This document shows, in pieces, positions 1 to 7,134 of a stretch of DNA of 7,134 nt (position 1 is the first letter of the stretch; each line of letters begins with the position of its first letter). The position numbers and the translations under genes are program-made. Where the stretch lies: contig JAUXII010000041.1 of NCBI GenBank assembly GCA_030621075.1, positions 1-7,134 of the forward strand, in the 5' to 3' direction. This DNA comes from Lentimicrobiaceae bacterium (GTDB lineage: Bacteria; Bacteroidota; Bacteroidia; Bacteroidales; JAGONC01). The notes beneath the pieces are model-generated. The model saw only the letters and a program-made list of their open reading frames with translations, was not told the origin of the DNA and searched no databases.

Positions 1-68
1 TTTTTTTTATGCAAATATACACAGACTTCAAATTAAAATTTTTTTCAGAGGAGATATTTTATTTATTG

Positions 69-76
69 TATTTTTG
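69..76 (+). promoter_or_regulatory. Candidate Bacteroidota -7 promoter element for the GH3-lysE operon
   Basis: The octamer TATTTTTG is a full match to the Bacteroidota -7 consensus TAnnTTTG. It ends 22 bases before the GH3 start codon, which implies a very short 5' leader. The matching -33 element (TTTG) is poor: the nearest resemblance is TTTC at 43-46, 22 bases upstream. The surrounding DNA is very AT-rich, so a chance match is possible. No Shine-Dalgarno sequence lies at the usual spacing before the ATG, as is normal in this phylum. Confidence 0.4.
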
Positions 77-98
77 TTAAAACTATAACTTTTACCTT

Positions 99-1634
99 AT
101 GCCATTGATGGGTGCCATAATAAAAAAAGCTATTGAACTCAGAAGTAAAATTCCAAAAGACATCAAGAGGGTTGATGGTTTTAGTGCCCAAACCAAGGTT
201 CTTCGAAAATTGTTACGGAAAGCTCAATTTACTTATTTTGGAGAACACTACAACTTTTTTGATCTCTTGAAGCAAGATGATCTTATCAAAGCATTTAAAG
301 AAAACGTTCCCATTCATGATTATAACTCCATTTTTTCAAATTGGTGGTACCGGTCATTAAATGGCGAAGCCTATGTAACCTGGCCGGGGAGGATTAAATA
401 TTTTGCTTTGAGCTCCGGAACATCAGAGGCCTCCAGTAAATACATCCCGGTAACAAGTGATATGTTACGGGCAATAAAGAAAATCAGTATACGCCAACTT
501 TTGTCAATGGTCAATTACGATTTTCCGCCCAACTTTTTTGATAAGGGAGTGCTGATGCTTGGAGGAAGTACACACCTGCATTATAACGGCACATATTACG
601 AAGGGGATCTTTCAGGAATTTCAGCCAGTAATATTCCATTTTGGTTTCAGCATTTTTATAAACCGGGGAAACGAATATCAAAAGAACGGGATTGGACAAC
701 TAAACTGGATGAGATAGTTAAATCAGCACCCAACTGGGATATTGGGATTATTGTTGGCGTACCTGCCTGGTTACAGATCCTGTTAAAAAAAATTATTGAT
801 CATTATCATTTAAACACCATACATGATATATGGCCTAACCTTTCTATTTACGTTCACGGAGGGGTTTCTTTTGATCCATACGTTAATAGTTTTGAAAAGC
901 TTTTAGCGCGCCCACTAACATATATGGAAACCTATCTGGCATCTGAGGGATTCATTGCCTATCAAAGTCGCCCTAACACCCATTCGATGGAATTGGTCCT
1001 GGACAATGGTATATTTTATGAATTTGTTCCTTTTAATGAGGAAAATTTCGATAATGAAGGTAATATTTTGGCCACTCCTTCAACGCTAACTATTGATGAA
1101 GTTAAAGAGCATGAAGAATATGCTTTATTGTTATCGACCAATGCCGGAGCCTGGCGATACCTTATCGGTGATACGATCAAATTTACATCTATCGACCTAA
1201 AAGAAATTGTGATTACAGGCAGAACAAAACATTTTCTGAATCTATGTGGTGAACATTTATCGCAGGAAAACATGAACCGTGCTATCAAAATGCTTGAAGA
1301 TAATTTCAATATTGGGATTGATGAATTTTCTGTTACCGGAATCAAGTATGGTTCTATGTTTGCACATAAATGGTATCTTGGAACAAATGACCCCATTAAT
1401 CCCAAGGTCGCAAGAAATAAGATTGACGAATACCTGAAAGTTCTTAATGATGACTATCGTGTAGAGCGAATAGCAGCTATTAAGGATGTGATCGTTGAAA
1501 TTTATCCGGCAGATGTGTTTTATGATTGGATGAAACTTTGTGGAAAAGAAGGAGGACAAAATAAATTTCCCAGGATTCTAAAAAATGAACCATTGAAAAA
1601 ATGGGAGAAGTATCTCAGCAACTTACAAGGTTAA
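99..1634 (+). CDS. GH3-family acyl-adenylate-forming enzyme (putative acyl acid amido synthetase)
   Basis: This 511-residue soluble protein belongs to the GH3 family, often mislabelled 'GH3 auxin-responsive promoter'. Plant members adenylate a carboxylic acid with ATP and pass it to an amino acid; substrates of bacterial members are largely unknown. Visible landmarks are the nucleotide-binding SSGTS loop (about residues 105-109), the second adenylate motif YLASEG (279-284), RYLIGD (353-358), and a C-terminal region with GR (374-375), CGEH (383-386) and GGQNKFPR (485-492), where the C-terminal lid domain lies. The length fits full-length bacterial GH3 proteins, and no signal peptide or membrane segment is seen. 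The start could also be the ATG at 108 (Met4), since MGAIIKKAIE resembles usual family N-termini and little separates the two. The LysE gene follows 13 bases downstream on the same strand, suggesting co-transcription. Family is certain; substrate is not predictable from sequence. Confidence 0.93.
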   Translation: MPLMGAIIKKAIELRSKIPKDIKRVDGFSAQTKVLRKLLRKAQFTYFGEHYNFFDLLKQDDLIKAFKENVPIHDYNSIFSNWWYRSLNGEAYVTWPGRIKYFALSSGTSEASSKYIPVTSDMLRAIKKISIRQLLSMVNYDFPPNFFDKGVLMLGGSTHLHYNGTYYEGDLSGISASNIPFWFQHFYKPGKRISKERDWTTKLDEIVKSAPNWDIGIIVGVPAWLQILLKKIIDHYHLNTIHDIWPNLSIYVHGGVSFDPYVNSFEKLLARPLTYMETYLASEGFIAYQSRPNTHSMELVLDNGIFYEFVPFNEENFDNEGNILATPSTLTIDEVKEHEEYALLLSTNAGAWRYLIGDTIKFTSIDLKEIVITGRTKHFLNLCGEHLSQENMNRAIKMLEDNFNIGIDEFSVTGIKYGSMFAHKWYLGTNDPINPKVARNKIDEYLKVLNDDYRVERIAAIKDVIVEIYPADVFYDWMKLCGKEGGQNKFPRILKNEPLKKWEKYLSNLQG

Positions 1635-1647
1635 GGTAATTAAAATT

Positions 1648-2292
1648 ATGATAGCTGTTTTTTTTGAAGGTATTGTACTTGGGTTGATCGTTTCGATAAC
1701 TGTTGGGCCTGCATTTTTTGCGATTATACAAACAGGCATTCAACGAGGGTTCTCCCAGGGTTTTTTTATGGCCCTTGGCATTTCGTTAAGTGATATCACC
1801 CTGATTGCTATTTGTTATCTGGGGGCTTCATTTATTTTCGACAACCCCGAAAATAAATTATACATTGGTTTAATTGGCGGTATTGTTCTTTTAAGCTTCG
1901 GTTTTTTTACTTCCACCCGAAAGCCTGAAATTCTGTTAAGAAGAAGCAGTAAATACAAAACCCCCACGAGAAGGCCCGGCCCATTAACCTATTTTTTCAA
2001 GGGTTACTTTTTAAATGTGATAAACCCTTTTTTATTTCTTTTCTGGCTTACAGCTATGGGATGGGTATCATCAAAAGCAGAGGAAGGAAAGCTATTGCAA
2101 TATGTATTATCTTTTTTTGCAGGCACCATTGGAACAGTCTTTCTAACCGATTTATTAAAATCATTCATTGGCAATAAAATCAAAAAACACTTGCGCCCCA
2201 GAACCATGCTTTGGCTCAACCGGATTGTCGGCATCCTATTGATTGGCTCAGGCGTAGTATTGATTGTCAGGACTATGATTACCTGGTTTTAG
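1648..2292 (+). CDS. LysE/RhtB-family amino-acid exporter
   Basis: This 214-residue integral membrane protein has the size and layout of the LysE superfamily, inner-membrane exporters of amino acids and derivatives driven by ion gradients. Six hydrophobic stretches can be read at about residues 4-26, 39-62, 71-89, 120-142, 150-172 and 188-210. The family signature near the first segment is present as TVGPAFF (18-24), followed by a glycine-rich second segment (about 39-48). NPFLFLFW at 126-133 corresponds to the NP motif that opens the fourth segment. Residues about 91-109 form a strongly basic loop (many Arg and Lys) between segments 3 and 4, consistent with a cytoplasmic location. The gene starts 13 bases after the GH3 stop without its own promoter-like motif, so it is probably the second gene of that operon. 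The substrate cannot be assigned; pairing with an amino-acid-conjugating enzyme suggests an amino acid or its conjugate. Confidence 0.9.
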   Translation: MIAVFFEGIVLGLIVSITVGPAFFAIIQTGIQRGFSQGFFMALGISLSDITLIAICYLGASFIFDNPENKLYIGLIGGIVLLSFGFFTSTRKPEILLRRSSKYKTPTRRPGPLTYFFKGYFLNVINPFLFLFWLTAMGWVSSKAEEGKLLQYVLSFFAGTIGTVFLTDLLKSFIGNKIKKHLRPRTMLWLNRIVGILLIGSGVVLIVRTMITWF

Positions 2293-2353
2293 TTATAAGA
2301 ATGGATAATAAGAAATTTAGCAAGCAATTAGAAGTCAGGACTAAAAAATTACA

Positions 2354-2369
2354 AAGTACTGCAGTATTT
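2354..2369. repeat. Short inverted repeat between convergent lysE and recJ
   Basis: TACTGCAGTA at 2357-2366 is a perfect 10-base palindrome. It extends to 16 bases (2354-2369) if one G-T mismatch is allowed. It sits in the 83-base spacer between two convergent genes. Read on the minus strand, a run of six T follows about seven bases after it, so it might act as a weak terminator for recJ. A true hairpin would keep only about six pairs around a four-base loop, which is poor. It may be chance. Confidence 0.25.
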
Positions 2370-2375
2370 CCTTAA

Positions 2376-4139
2376 TTATGGCAATGTTTTATCGAGTCTC
2401 TGCATATCTTTTATGTTAAGTTGGAGTGTAACATTCCCATTCCACTCGTTTTCTTCAATATGATAGCAAATATTAAAAGGAAAGTCTTCATCGATAAAAC
2501 TTATAAAATCCCCCTGTTGGAAGGCAATTGCCGGATAGAAAAAACTCCTTATCTGTGGTTGGGCTACTGTTAATTTAAGATGGTTTTTTCCTACTATCCT
2601 CCCATACCCGGTATCAGCAACACCTACTGTAAGGAAAACCGGTTTCATATTGCCCGGGCCGAATGGGGCAAACTGTCTTAAAATCCGATAAAACTTCGGA
2701 GTAATTTCGTTCAGGTTAATTTTTAGATCAATTTCAATCTCCGGTGTTAACAATTCCTCAGAAATAGTTGACATCACATATTCTTCAAACCTGATCATGA
2801 ATTTTTCAAGGTTTTCTTCTTTAAGTGATAGCCCTGCAGCATACTTATGTCCTCCAAAATGCTCTAACAAATCATTACAGGCGTCAATTGCATCATAAAT
2901 ATCATAATCTTTAACCGATCGGGCTGATCCGGTAATTAAACCATTGGCTTTTGTTAAAACAATAGTGGGCCTGTAATATGTTTCCGTTAATCTGGAAGCA
3001 ACAATACCAACAACCCCCTGATGCCAGGATGGGTCATACACAACGGTAGTTGTTTTCTTGATTAGTTTTTCATCGTTAGCAATAAACTCAAGTGCCTGTT
3101 GAGTGGCCAGTGCATCAAGGTGTCTTCTTTCCGTATTAAACAGGTCGATCTGATCGGCTAATTTAGTGGCATACGACATATTTTCGCTGATCAATAATTG
3201 AACAGAATTTCTTCCACTTTCGATTCTTCCTGCAGCATTGATTCGTGGGCCAATTAAAAAAACAAGATCAGTAATACTTAGTTCCCGGTTAAAGAAAAAG
3301 ACATTGGGATTGTCAGAATCAACATTTCGAACAACATTGCTATGCTTTAAAATAGCTTCAAAGGCAGGCCTGGGTTCTGAATTTATTAATTTCAGCCCAT
3401 GGTACGCTAATGTCCTGTTTTCGCCTGTAATTGGAACAATGTCAGCCGCAATGCTAACCACAACAAAATCGAGATATTTTTCCAGGTTTTCAACGGGGAG
3501 ATTTTTCTTAATAGAATATGCCTGAATCAGTTTAAATCCTACACCACACCCTGATAACTCTTTAAACGGGTAATTGCAATCATCTCGTTTGGGATCTAAA
3601 ACTGCACTGGCAAGAGGTAAATTATCACCTGGACGATGATGGTCGCAAATGATAAAATCAACATTAAGTGTTTTTGCATAAGCGACTTTCTCAACCGCTT
3701 TAATTCCACAATCAAGGGCAATAATCAGTTTGAAGTTATTCTGATCAGCATAATCTATACCTTGATAAGAGATTCCATAACCCTCTGAATAGCGATCAGG
3801 GATATAAAAATCAATTTGTGAACTGAACTGCTTTAAAAAAGTATAAACCAACGAAACAGCAGTTGTGCCATCCACGTCATAATCACCATAGATAAGAATT
3901 TTTTCATTGTTATTTATTGCATGCTCAATACGGGCAACGGCTTTGTCCATATCTTTCATCAAAAACGGATCATGGAGAGAATTAAGATCCGGCCTGAAAA
4001 ATGCTCTTGCCTCATCAAAATTAAAGATACCACGTTGAACGAGCATATTTGCAATATTATTATCTACCCCAAGCCTTTCGGCCAGATGGTTAACCCTTTC
4101 ATAATCACCCGGTTTCTTTAGTTTCCACCGTTTCTTCAT
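2376..4139 (-). CDS. recJ: Single-stranded-DNA-specific 5'-3' exonuclease RecJ
   Basis: RecJ degrades single-stranded DNA 5' to 3' in recombinational repair (RecF pathway), mismatch repair and base excision repair, in the cytoplasm. The 587-residue protein is full length for the family. In order, it shows the DHH-domain motifs YGDYDVDG (84-91, metal-binding Asps), LDCG (142-145), DHH (166-168), LDP (181-183) and AADIVP (231-236), and the RecJ motif GPRINAAGR (297-305). The DHHA1 domain follows with HQGVVGIVASR (373-383), GSARS (404-408) and FGGHKYAAG (428-436). A C-terminal OB-like region begins near 465 and carries FGPGN (493-497). All expected catalytic residues are present. The start at 4139 fits the usual N-terminus and has no Shine-Dalgarno sequence. 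The permease gene lies 111 bases upstream on the same strand, with a promoter candidate between them, so recJ may be transcribed separately. Its stop faces lysE. Confidence 0.97.
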   Translation of the reverse strand: MKKRWKLKKPGDYERVNHLAERLGVDNNIANMLVQRGIFNFDEARAFFRPDLNSLHDPFLMKDMDKAVARIEHAINNNEKILIYGDYDVDGTTAVSLVYTFLKQFSSQIDFYIPDRYSEGYGISYQGIDYADQNNFKLIIALDCGIKAVEKVAYAKTLNVDFIICDHHRPGDNLPLASAVLDPKRDDCNYPFKELSGCGVGFKLIQAYSIKKNLPVENLEKYLDFVVVSIAADIVPITGENRTLAYHGLKLINSEPRPAFEAILKHSNVVRNVDSDNPNVFFFNRELSITDLVFLIGPRINAAGRIESGRNSVQLLISENMSYATKLADQIDLFNTERRHLDALATQQALEFIANDEKLIKKTTTVVYDPSWHQGVVGIVASRLTETYYRPTIVLTKANGLITGSARSVKDYDIYDAIDACNDLLEHFGGHKYAAGLSLKEENLEKFMIRFEEYVMSTISEELLTPEIEIDLKINLNEITPKFYRILRQFAPFGPGNMKPVFLTVGVADTGYGRIVGKNHLKLTVAQPQIRSFFYPAIAFQQGDFISFIDEDFPFNICYHIEENEWNGNVTLQLNIKDMQRLDKTLP

Positions 4140-4159
4140 GGTTCGGTTTTTTGTCTCTG

Positions 4160-4189
4160 TAAACTTACTGATTAATTTTTATATTCAAA
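4160..4189 (-). promoter_or_regulatory. Candidate Bacteroidota promoter for recJ
   Basis: On the minus strand, TTTG (4189-4186) is followed after 18 bases by TAAGTTTA (4167-4160), which matches the -7 consensus TAnnTTTG at five of its six fixed positions. Both the spacing and the 20 bases left before the recJ ATG resemble the arrangement before the GH3 gene. The gap to the upstream permease gene is 111 bases, long enough for independent transcription. No strong hairpin terminator for the permease was found there, only an A-run and T-run that could pair weakly. Prediction rests on motif and spacing alone. Confidence 0.38.
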
Positions 4190-4250
4190 AAAGAAATCAA
4201 ATTATTTTTGATATTAATCGGAAAAAAACGAATTTGTTACCCTTTTTTGT

Positions 4251-5492
4251 TCAAAAAGTGGACCGCATGGCTTTTACAGGATCAAGTTTTGCTGCTGAAT
4301 AGGCGGGAATAAATCCAAAAACCAAGCCAATAGACCCGGAAACAAATAGGGCAATGAGGACATTTTCACTGGTTAAGATCAAATCTATACCAATAGCGTT
4401 TTCCGCAAGTAATGCTCCAATAAACACCAGGCCCAACCCAATAATGCCCCCAAAGAGTGAAAGAAAAAATGATTCAAAAACAAATTGTAAAAGAATGAAA
4501 TAATTTTTTGCACCAAGAGATTTTTGTATGCCAATCTGGCTGGTCCGTTCCTTCACAGAAACAAACATGATATTGGCAATACCAAAACCCCCAACCAACA
4601 ATGAAAAACCACCAATGATCCATCCAGCCACTGATATCACAGCAAAAATTTCTTCAATAAAGGAAGTCAACATACTGATTTCGTTTATGTCAAAATCATT
4701 TTCTGCCTTAGGTTTCAGCTTTCTAATAGAACGCATAATTCCGGTCAGCTCGTCTTTTAATGCGTCGACCGAAACATCAGGTAGTGCTTTTATCATGATT
4801 GTCATACCAACTTTTCTGACATCGACCATGGTTCTGGCCAGCTGGACAGGAATCAACACAACATCATCGTGTGAGTTGCCAAATCCATCAGATCCTTCTT
4901 TTTTAATAATTCCAATCACCTCCAGCTTCCTGCCCATCACGTTGATCCTTCGTCCAATTGGGTTAAGCCCCTTAAACAGGTTTTCAGCAATATCAGATCC
5001 GATAATGGCTATAGGGTTACCCGCATGCGACTCAAGTGTTGTGAAGTACCGGCCATCCCTTAGTTCAAAATAGATAACCTTATCATAATCATGAGAAGCG
5101 GCTTGTACCGAAGCATTTTTAATATGATTGCTTTCAAATTTAACTGTCTTTCTTAACGAGAACATAATAGCTGCCGCTTCAGTAGTTGTACTCCTGCGCT
5201 GTATCTCTTTCAATTCGTTGACCGAAGGTTGTGGGCGGTTATAATATTTCCACCAGGGTGTATTAGACGTGCCTATTAATGGCCATTTAGTAATAAATAC
5301 TATATCATCGCCTAATGATTCAAGGCTGTTCTTTAAAGAGATCTCCATTGAATCAAAAACAGTAAAGACTGAAATAATTGAAAAAATTCCAATGGTTATG
5401 CCCAGCAATGAAAGAATTGTTCGAACTTTATTAACAATAATGGCATTGATAGCAAACAAAAAACTCTCGATGACCAACTTAATAAACAGCAT
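4251..5492 (-). CDS. MacB/FtsX-type ABC transporter permease
   Basis: This 413-residue inner-membrane protein has the MacB-like permease layout. A first membrane helix at about 25-47 follows a short cytoplasmic N-terminus. A large periplasmic MacB_PCD-type domain spans about 48-280, and three more helices lie at about 282-309, 335-362 and 376-398 in an FtsX domain. The sequence VKERTSQIGIQKSLGA (313-328), between helices 2 and 3, is the typical cytoplasmic coupling segment that contacts the ATPase, and the protein ends with the family's A-KLDPVKAMR pattern (about 401-410). MacB-type systems are mechanotransmission transporters moving peptides, antibiotics, lipoproteins or other substrates from the periplasm side; the substrate here is unknown. 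No ATP-binding subunit is encoded in this window, and the upstream neighbour purH is divergent, so the partner must lie elsewhere. It is full length, with no sign of damage. An adaptor (MacA-like) gene is also not visible. Confidence 0.93.
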   Translation of the reverse strand: MLFIKLVIESFLFAINAIIVNKVRTILSLLGITIGIFSIISVFTVFDSMEISLKNSLESLGDDIVFITKWPLIGTSNTPWWKYYNRPQPSVNELKEIQRRSTTTEAAAIMFSLRKTVKFESNHIKNASVQAASHDYDKVIYFELRDGRYFTTLESHAGNPIAIIGSDIAENLFKGLNPIGRRINVMGRKLEVIGIIKKEGSDGFGNSHDDVVLIPVQLARTMVDVRKVGMTIMIKALPDVSVDALKDELTGIMRSIRKLKPKAENDFDINEISMLTSFIEEIFAVISVAGWIIGGFSLLVGGFGIANIMFVSVKERTSQIGIQKSLGAKNYFILLQFVFESFFLSLFGGIIGLGLVFIGALLAENAIGIDLILTSENVLIALFVSGSIGLVFGFIPAYSAAKLDPVKAMRSTF

Positions 5493-5584
5493 AAAATATG
5501 GGCTAAATTTATCCTTTTCGTTAGATCATGTAAAACTACAATAAAAACTGAAAAATAAATAATGTAGCTTCATTGTTTCTTGAA

Positions 5585-5616
5585 TTGATTTTTAATAAAA
5601 TTGCAAAATATAATTG
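5585..5616 (+). promoter_or_regulatory. Candidate promoter for purH
   Basis: TTG at 5585-5587 is followed after 21 bases by TATAATTG (5609-5616), one base away from the TAnnTTTG consensus. A transcript starting a few bases later would have a leader of roughly 50 bases before the purH ATG. This lies in the 182-base spacer between divergent genes. On the other strand, the best -7-like octamer for the permease is TAAATTTA at 5511-5504, without a good -33 partner. I see no PurR-type operator or riboswitch fold in the spacer, and the AT-rich background makes chance matches likely. Confidence 0.3.
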
Positions 5617-5674
5617 CTAACGGGTAACAACCTCATTGATAATCAAAACAAACACTTTGCTAAAACTTAAATCT

Positions 5675-7134
5675 ATGACCGGTGATAAAAAAATTAAACG
5701 TGCACTTATTTCGGTTTACTATAAGGATGGACTTGATGCAGTAGCAAAAATCCTGAATGAACAAGGTATTCAAATCTACTCAACCGGAGGTACTCAGCAA
5801 TACATAAATGACCTTGGGATACAGGTCACTCCAGTTGAATCAATTACCGGGTATCCGTCTATTCTCGGAGGACGTGTAAAAACACTGCATCCAAAAATTT
5901 TTGGAGGAATATTAAGTCGCAGAGAACATGCTAAGGATCAACAAGATATGCTTAACTATGAAATTCCTGGCATTGATTTAGTCATTGTTGACCTTTATCC
6001 ATTTGAAGAAACGGTGGCCTCTACAAATGATGAAAGTGAAATCATAGAAAAAATTGACATCGGGGGGATATCACTGATCCGTGCGGCTGCAAAAAACTTC
6101 AACGATGTTTTAATCGTTCCTTCCTCAGGTTTGTATGGAACTTTATTAGATCTGCTTAAAGAAAAAAAGGGGGTTACTTCATTATCGGACCGGAAATATT
6201 TTGCAACCCGGGCTTTTAATATTTCGTCTCATTACGATACCATGATCTTTCATCATTTTAATAAAAAGAGTGAAACTAATATTTTCAAAAAGAGTATAAT
6301 AACTTCAACCTCTCTGCGATACGGTGAGAATCCGCATCAGGATGGACTATTTTATGGAAACCTGGAAGATGTTTTTAAACAGCTTCATGGAAAAGCTATT
6401 TCGTATAATAACATAGGCGACCTGGATGCTGCCATTAACCTGATCGAAGAATTTGATGAGGTTAGTTTTGCTATTTTAAAGCACAACAATGCTTGTGGGA
6501 TTGCCAGCCGGCCACAGTTACTTGATGCCTGGAAAGATGCGTTGGCTGGTGATCCGGTTTCAGCTTTTGGAGGGGTTTTGATTACCAATGATATTGTTGA
6601 TCTGGTTACGGCTAATGAGATCAATAAACTGTTTTTCGAAATAATACTGGCACCGGGTTATGAAAAAAATGCCCTTGACCTGCTCAAAAGTAAAAAAAAC
6701 AGGATTATCTTGCAAAAAAACTCTTACGTTTTTCAAGCAAAACAGTTTAAATCTGTACTTAATGGGGTAATAGAACAAGCAAAAGATATGAAAACGGAGG
6801 GAGTAAAAGATTTAAAAGTAGTGACAACTGTTGCCCCGTCAGAAAAAGAAAATGATGACCTGATTTTTGCCAATAAACTCGTGAAACATACAAAATCAAA
6901 CGCTATTGTTCTGGTAAAAAACAAACAACTTATTGCCAGTGGAGTGGGACAAACTTCCAGGGTTGATGCCTTGAAACAGGCTATAACAAAAGCCACAGTA
7001 TTTGGTTTCGATCTCAAGGGAGCTGTAATGGCTTCCGATGCCTTTTTTCCATTTGCCGACTCAGTTGAGATTGCATATAATGCAGGAATTACAGCAGTTA
7101 TTCAACCCGGTGGATCGATAAGAGACCAGGACTC
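5675..7134 (+). CDS. purH: Bifunctional AICAR formyltransferase / IMP cyclohydrolase PurH (3' end cut by window)
   Basis: PurH carries out the last two steps of de novo purine synthesis in the cytoplasm: formylation of AICAR using 10-formyl-tetrahydrofolate, then ring closure to IMP. The frame is open from ATG 5675 to the window edge, giving 486 codons plus two bases; comparison with the usual end of the family suggests about 20 residues are missing. The N-terminal cyclohydrolase domain (about 1-195) shows STGGT (36-40), RVKTLHPK (67-74), DLYPF (106-110), EKIDIGG (125-131) and RAAAKN (136-141). The transformylase domain shows RYGENPHQ (215-222), the catalytic Lys-His pair in KHNNACG (269-275), SAFGG (296-300), GQTSRVD (425-431), SDAFFPF (454-460) and PGGSIRDQD (478-486). 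The KHNNACG form replaces the KHANPCG type of proteobacterial enzymes, which I associate with Bacteroidota. No Shine-Dalgarno sequence precedes the start; the upstream bases are A-rich. The permease gene is divergent. Confidence 0.97.
   Translation, partial: MTGDKKIKRALISVYYKDGLDAVAKILNEQGIQIYSTGGTQQYINDLGIQVTPVESITGYPSILGGRVKTLHPKIFGGILSRREHAKDQQDMLNYEIPGIDLVIVDLYPFEETVASTNDESEIIEKIDIGGISLIRAAAKNFNDVLIVPSSGLYGTLLDLLKEKKGVTSLSDRKYFATRAFNISSHYDTMIFHHFNKKSETNIFKKSIITSTSLRYGENPHQDGLFYGNLEDVFKQLHGKAISYNNIGDLDAAINLIEEFDEVSFAILKHNNACGIASRPQLLDAWKDALAGDPVSAFGGVLITNDIVDLVTANEINKLFFEIILAPGYEKNALDLLKSKKNRIILQKNSYVFQAKQFKSVLNGVIEQAKDMKTEGVKDLKVVTTVAPSEKENDDLIFANKLVKHTKSNAIVLVKNKQLIASGVGQTSRVDALKQAITKATVFGFDLKGAVMASDAFFPFADSVEIAYNAGITAVIQPGGSIRDQD

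Noticed and set aside
1..8. T-run at the window start as the tail of a terminator from an upstream gene
   Set aside because: No stem is visible because the window begins there, so it cannot be told from ordinary AT-rich DNA.
1016..1559. Overlapping minus-strand open frames (129 and 100 codons) inside the GH3 gene
   Set aside because: Both are antisense to conserved GH3 catalytic-region sequence and show no family features or upstream signals.
4201..4250. Possible terminator hairpin after the permease gene
   Set aside because: Only an A-run and a T-run about 14 bases apart could pair, giving a weak AT-only stem, so I did not list it as a terminator.
4528..5073. 181-codon open frame on the plus strand inside the permease gene
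   Set aside because: It lies wholly antisense to a well-supported permease. Its translation is a low-complexity mix rich in Ser, Ile and Pro with no recognisable motif, as expected from a shadow frame.
5493..5674. Riboswitch or PurR-type operator in the permease-purH spacer
   Set aside because: No recognisable purine riboswitch core, paired stems or operator palindrome was seen in these 182 AT-rich bases.
6385..7017. Three minus-strand open frames antisense to purH
   Set aside because: They overlap conserved PurH motifs on the other strand and have no coherent protein features.

Overview
The window looks like ordinary chromosomal DNA from a member of the Bacteroidota. The grounds are AT-rich DNA, almost no Shine-Dalgarno sequences before the genes, candidate promoters of the TTTG / TAnnTTTG type used in this phylum, a PurH with the KHNNACG form of the transformylase motif that I associate with this phylum, and a bacterial GH3-family protein. 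The genus cannot be named from sequence alone. I see no mobile element, CRISPR array, rRNA or tRNA gene.

Layout: two plus-strand genes come first and probably form an operon. They encode a GH3-fold adenylate-forming enzyme (99-1634) and, 13 bases later, a LysE/RhtB-type amino-acid exporter (1648-2292). They converge on a minus-strand pair read from right to left: a MacB/FtsX-type ABC transporter permease (5492-4251), then the single-strand DNA exonuclease RecJ (4139-2376), which has its own candidate promoter in the 111-base gap. A 182-base divergent spacer separates the permease from purH (5675 to the window edge, plus strand). PurH is the bifunctional enzyme for the last two steps of IMP synthesis and lacks only about its last 20 residues here.

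Function: RecJ and PurH are housekeeping genes for DNA repair and purine synthesis. The permease probably works with an ATPase encoded elsewhere. The only pair suggesting a joint, poorly understood role is GH3 plus LysE. GH3 enzymes in plants join amino acids to acyl acids, and LysE proteins export amino acids or derivatives, so a conjugate-and-export or amino-acid-handling role is a reasonable hypothesis. Nothing in the sequence proves it. I did not find a clearly new biological system. All spacers are shorter than 300 bases and hold at most promoter-like motifs and one weak inverted repeat.
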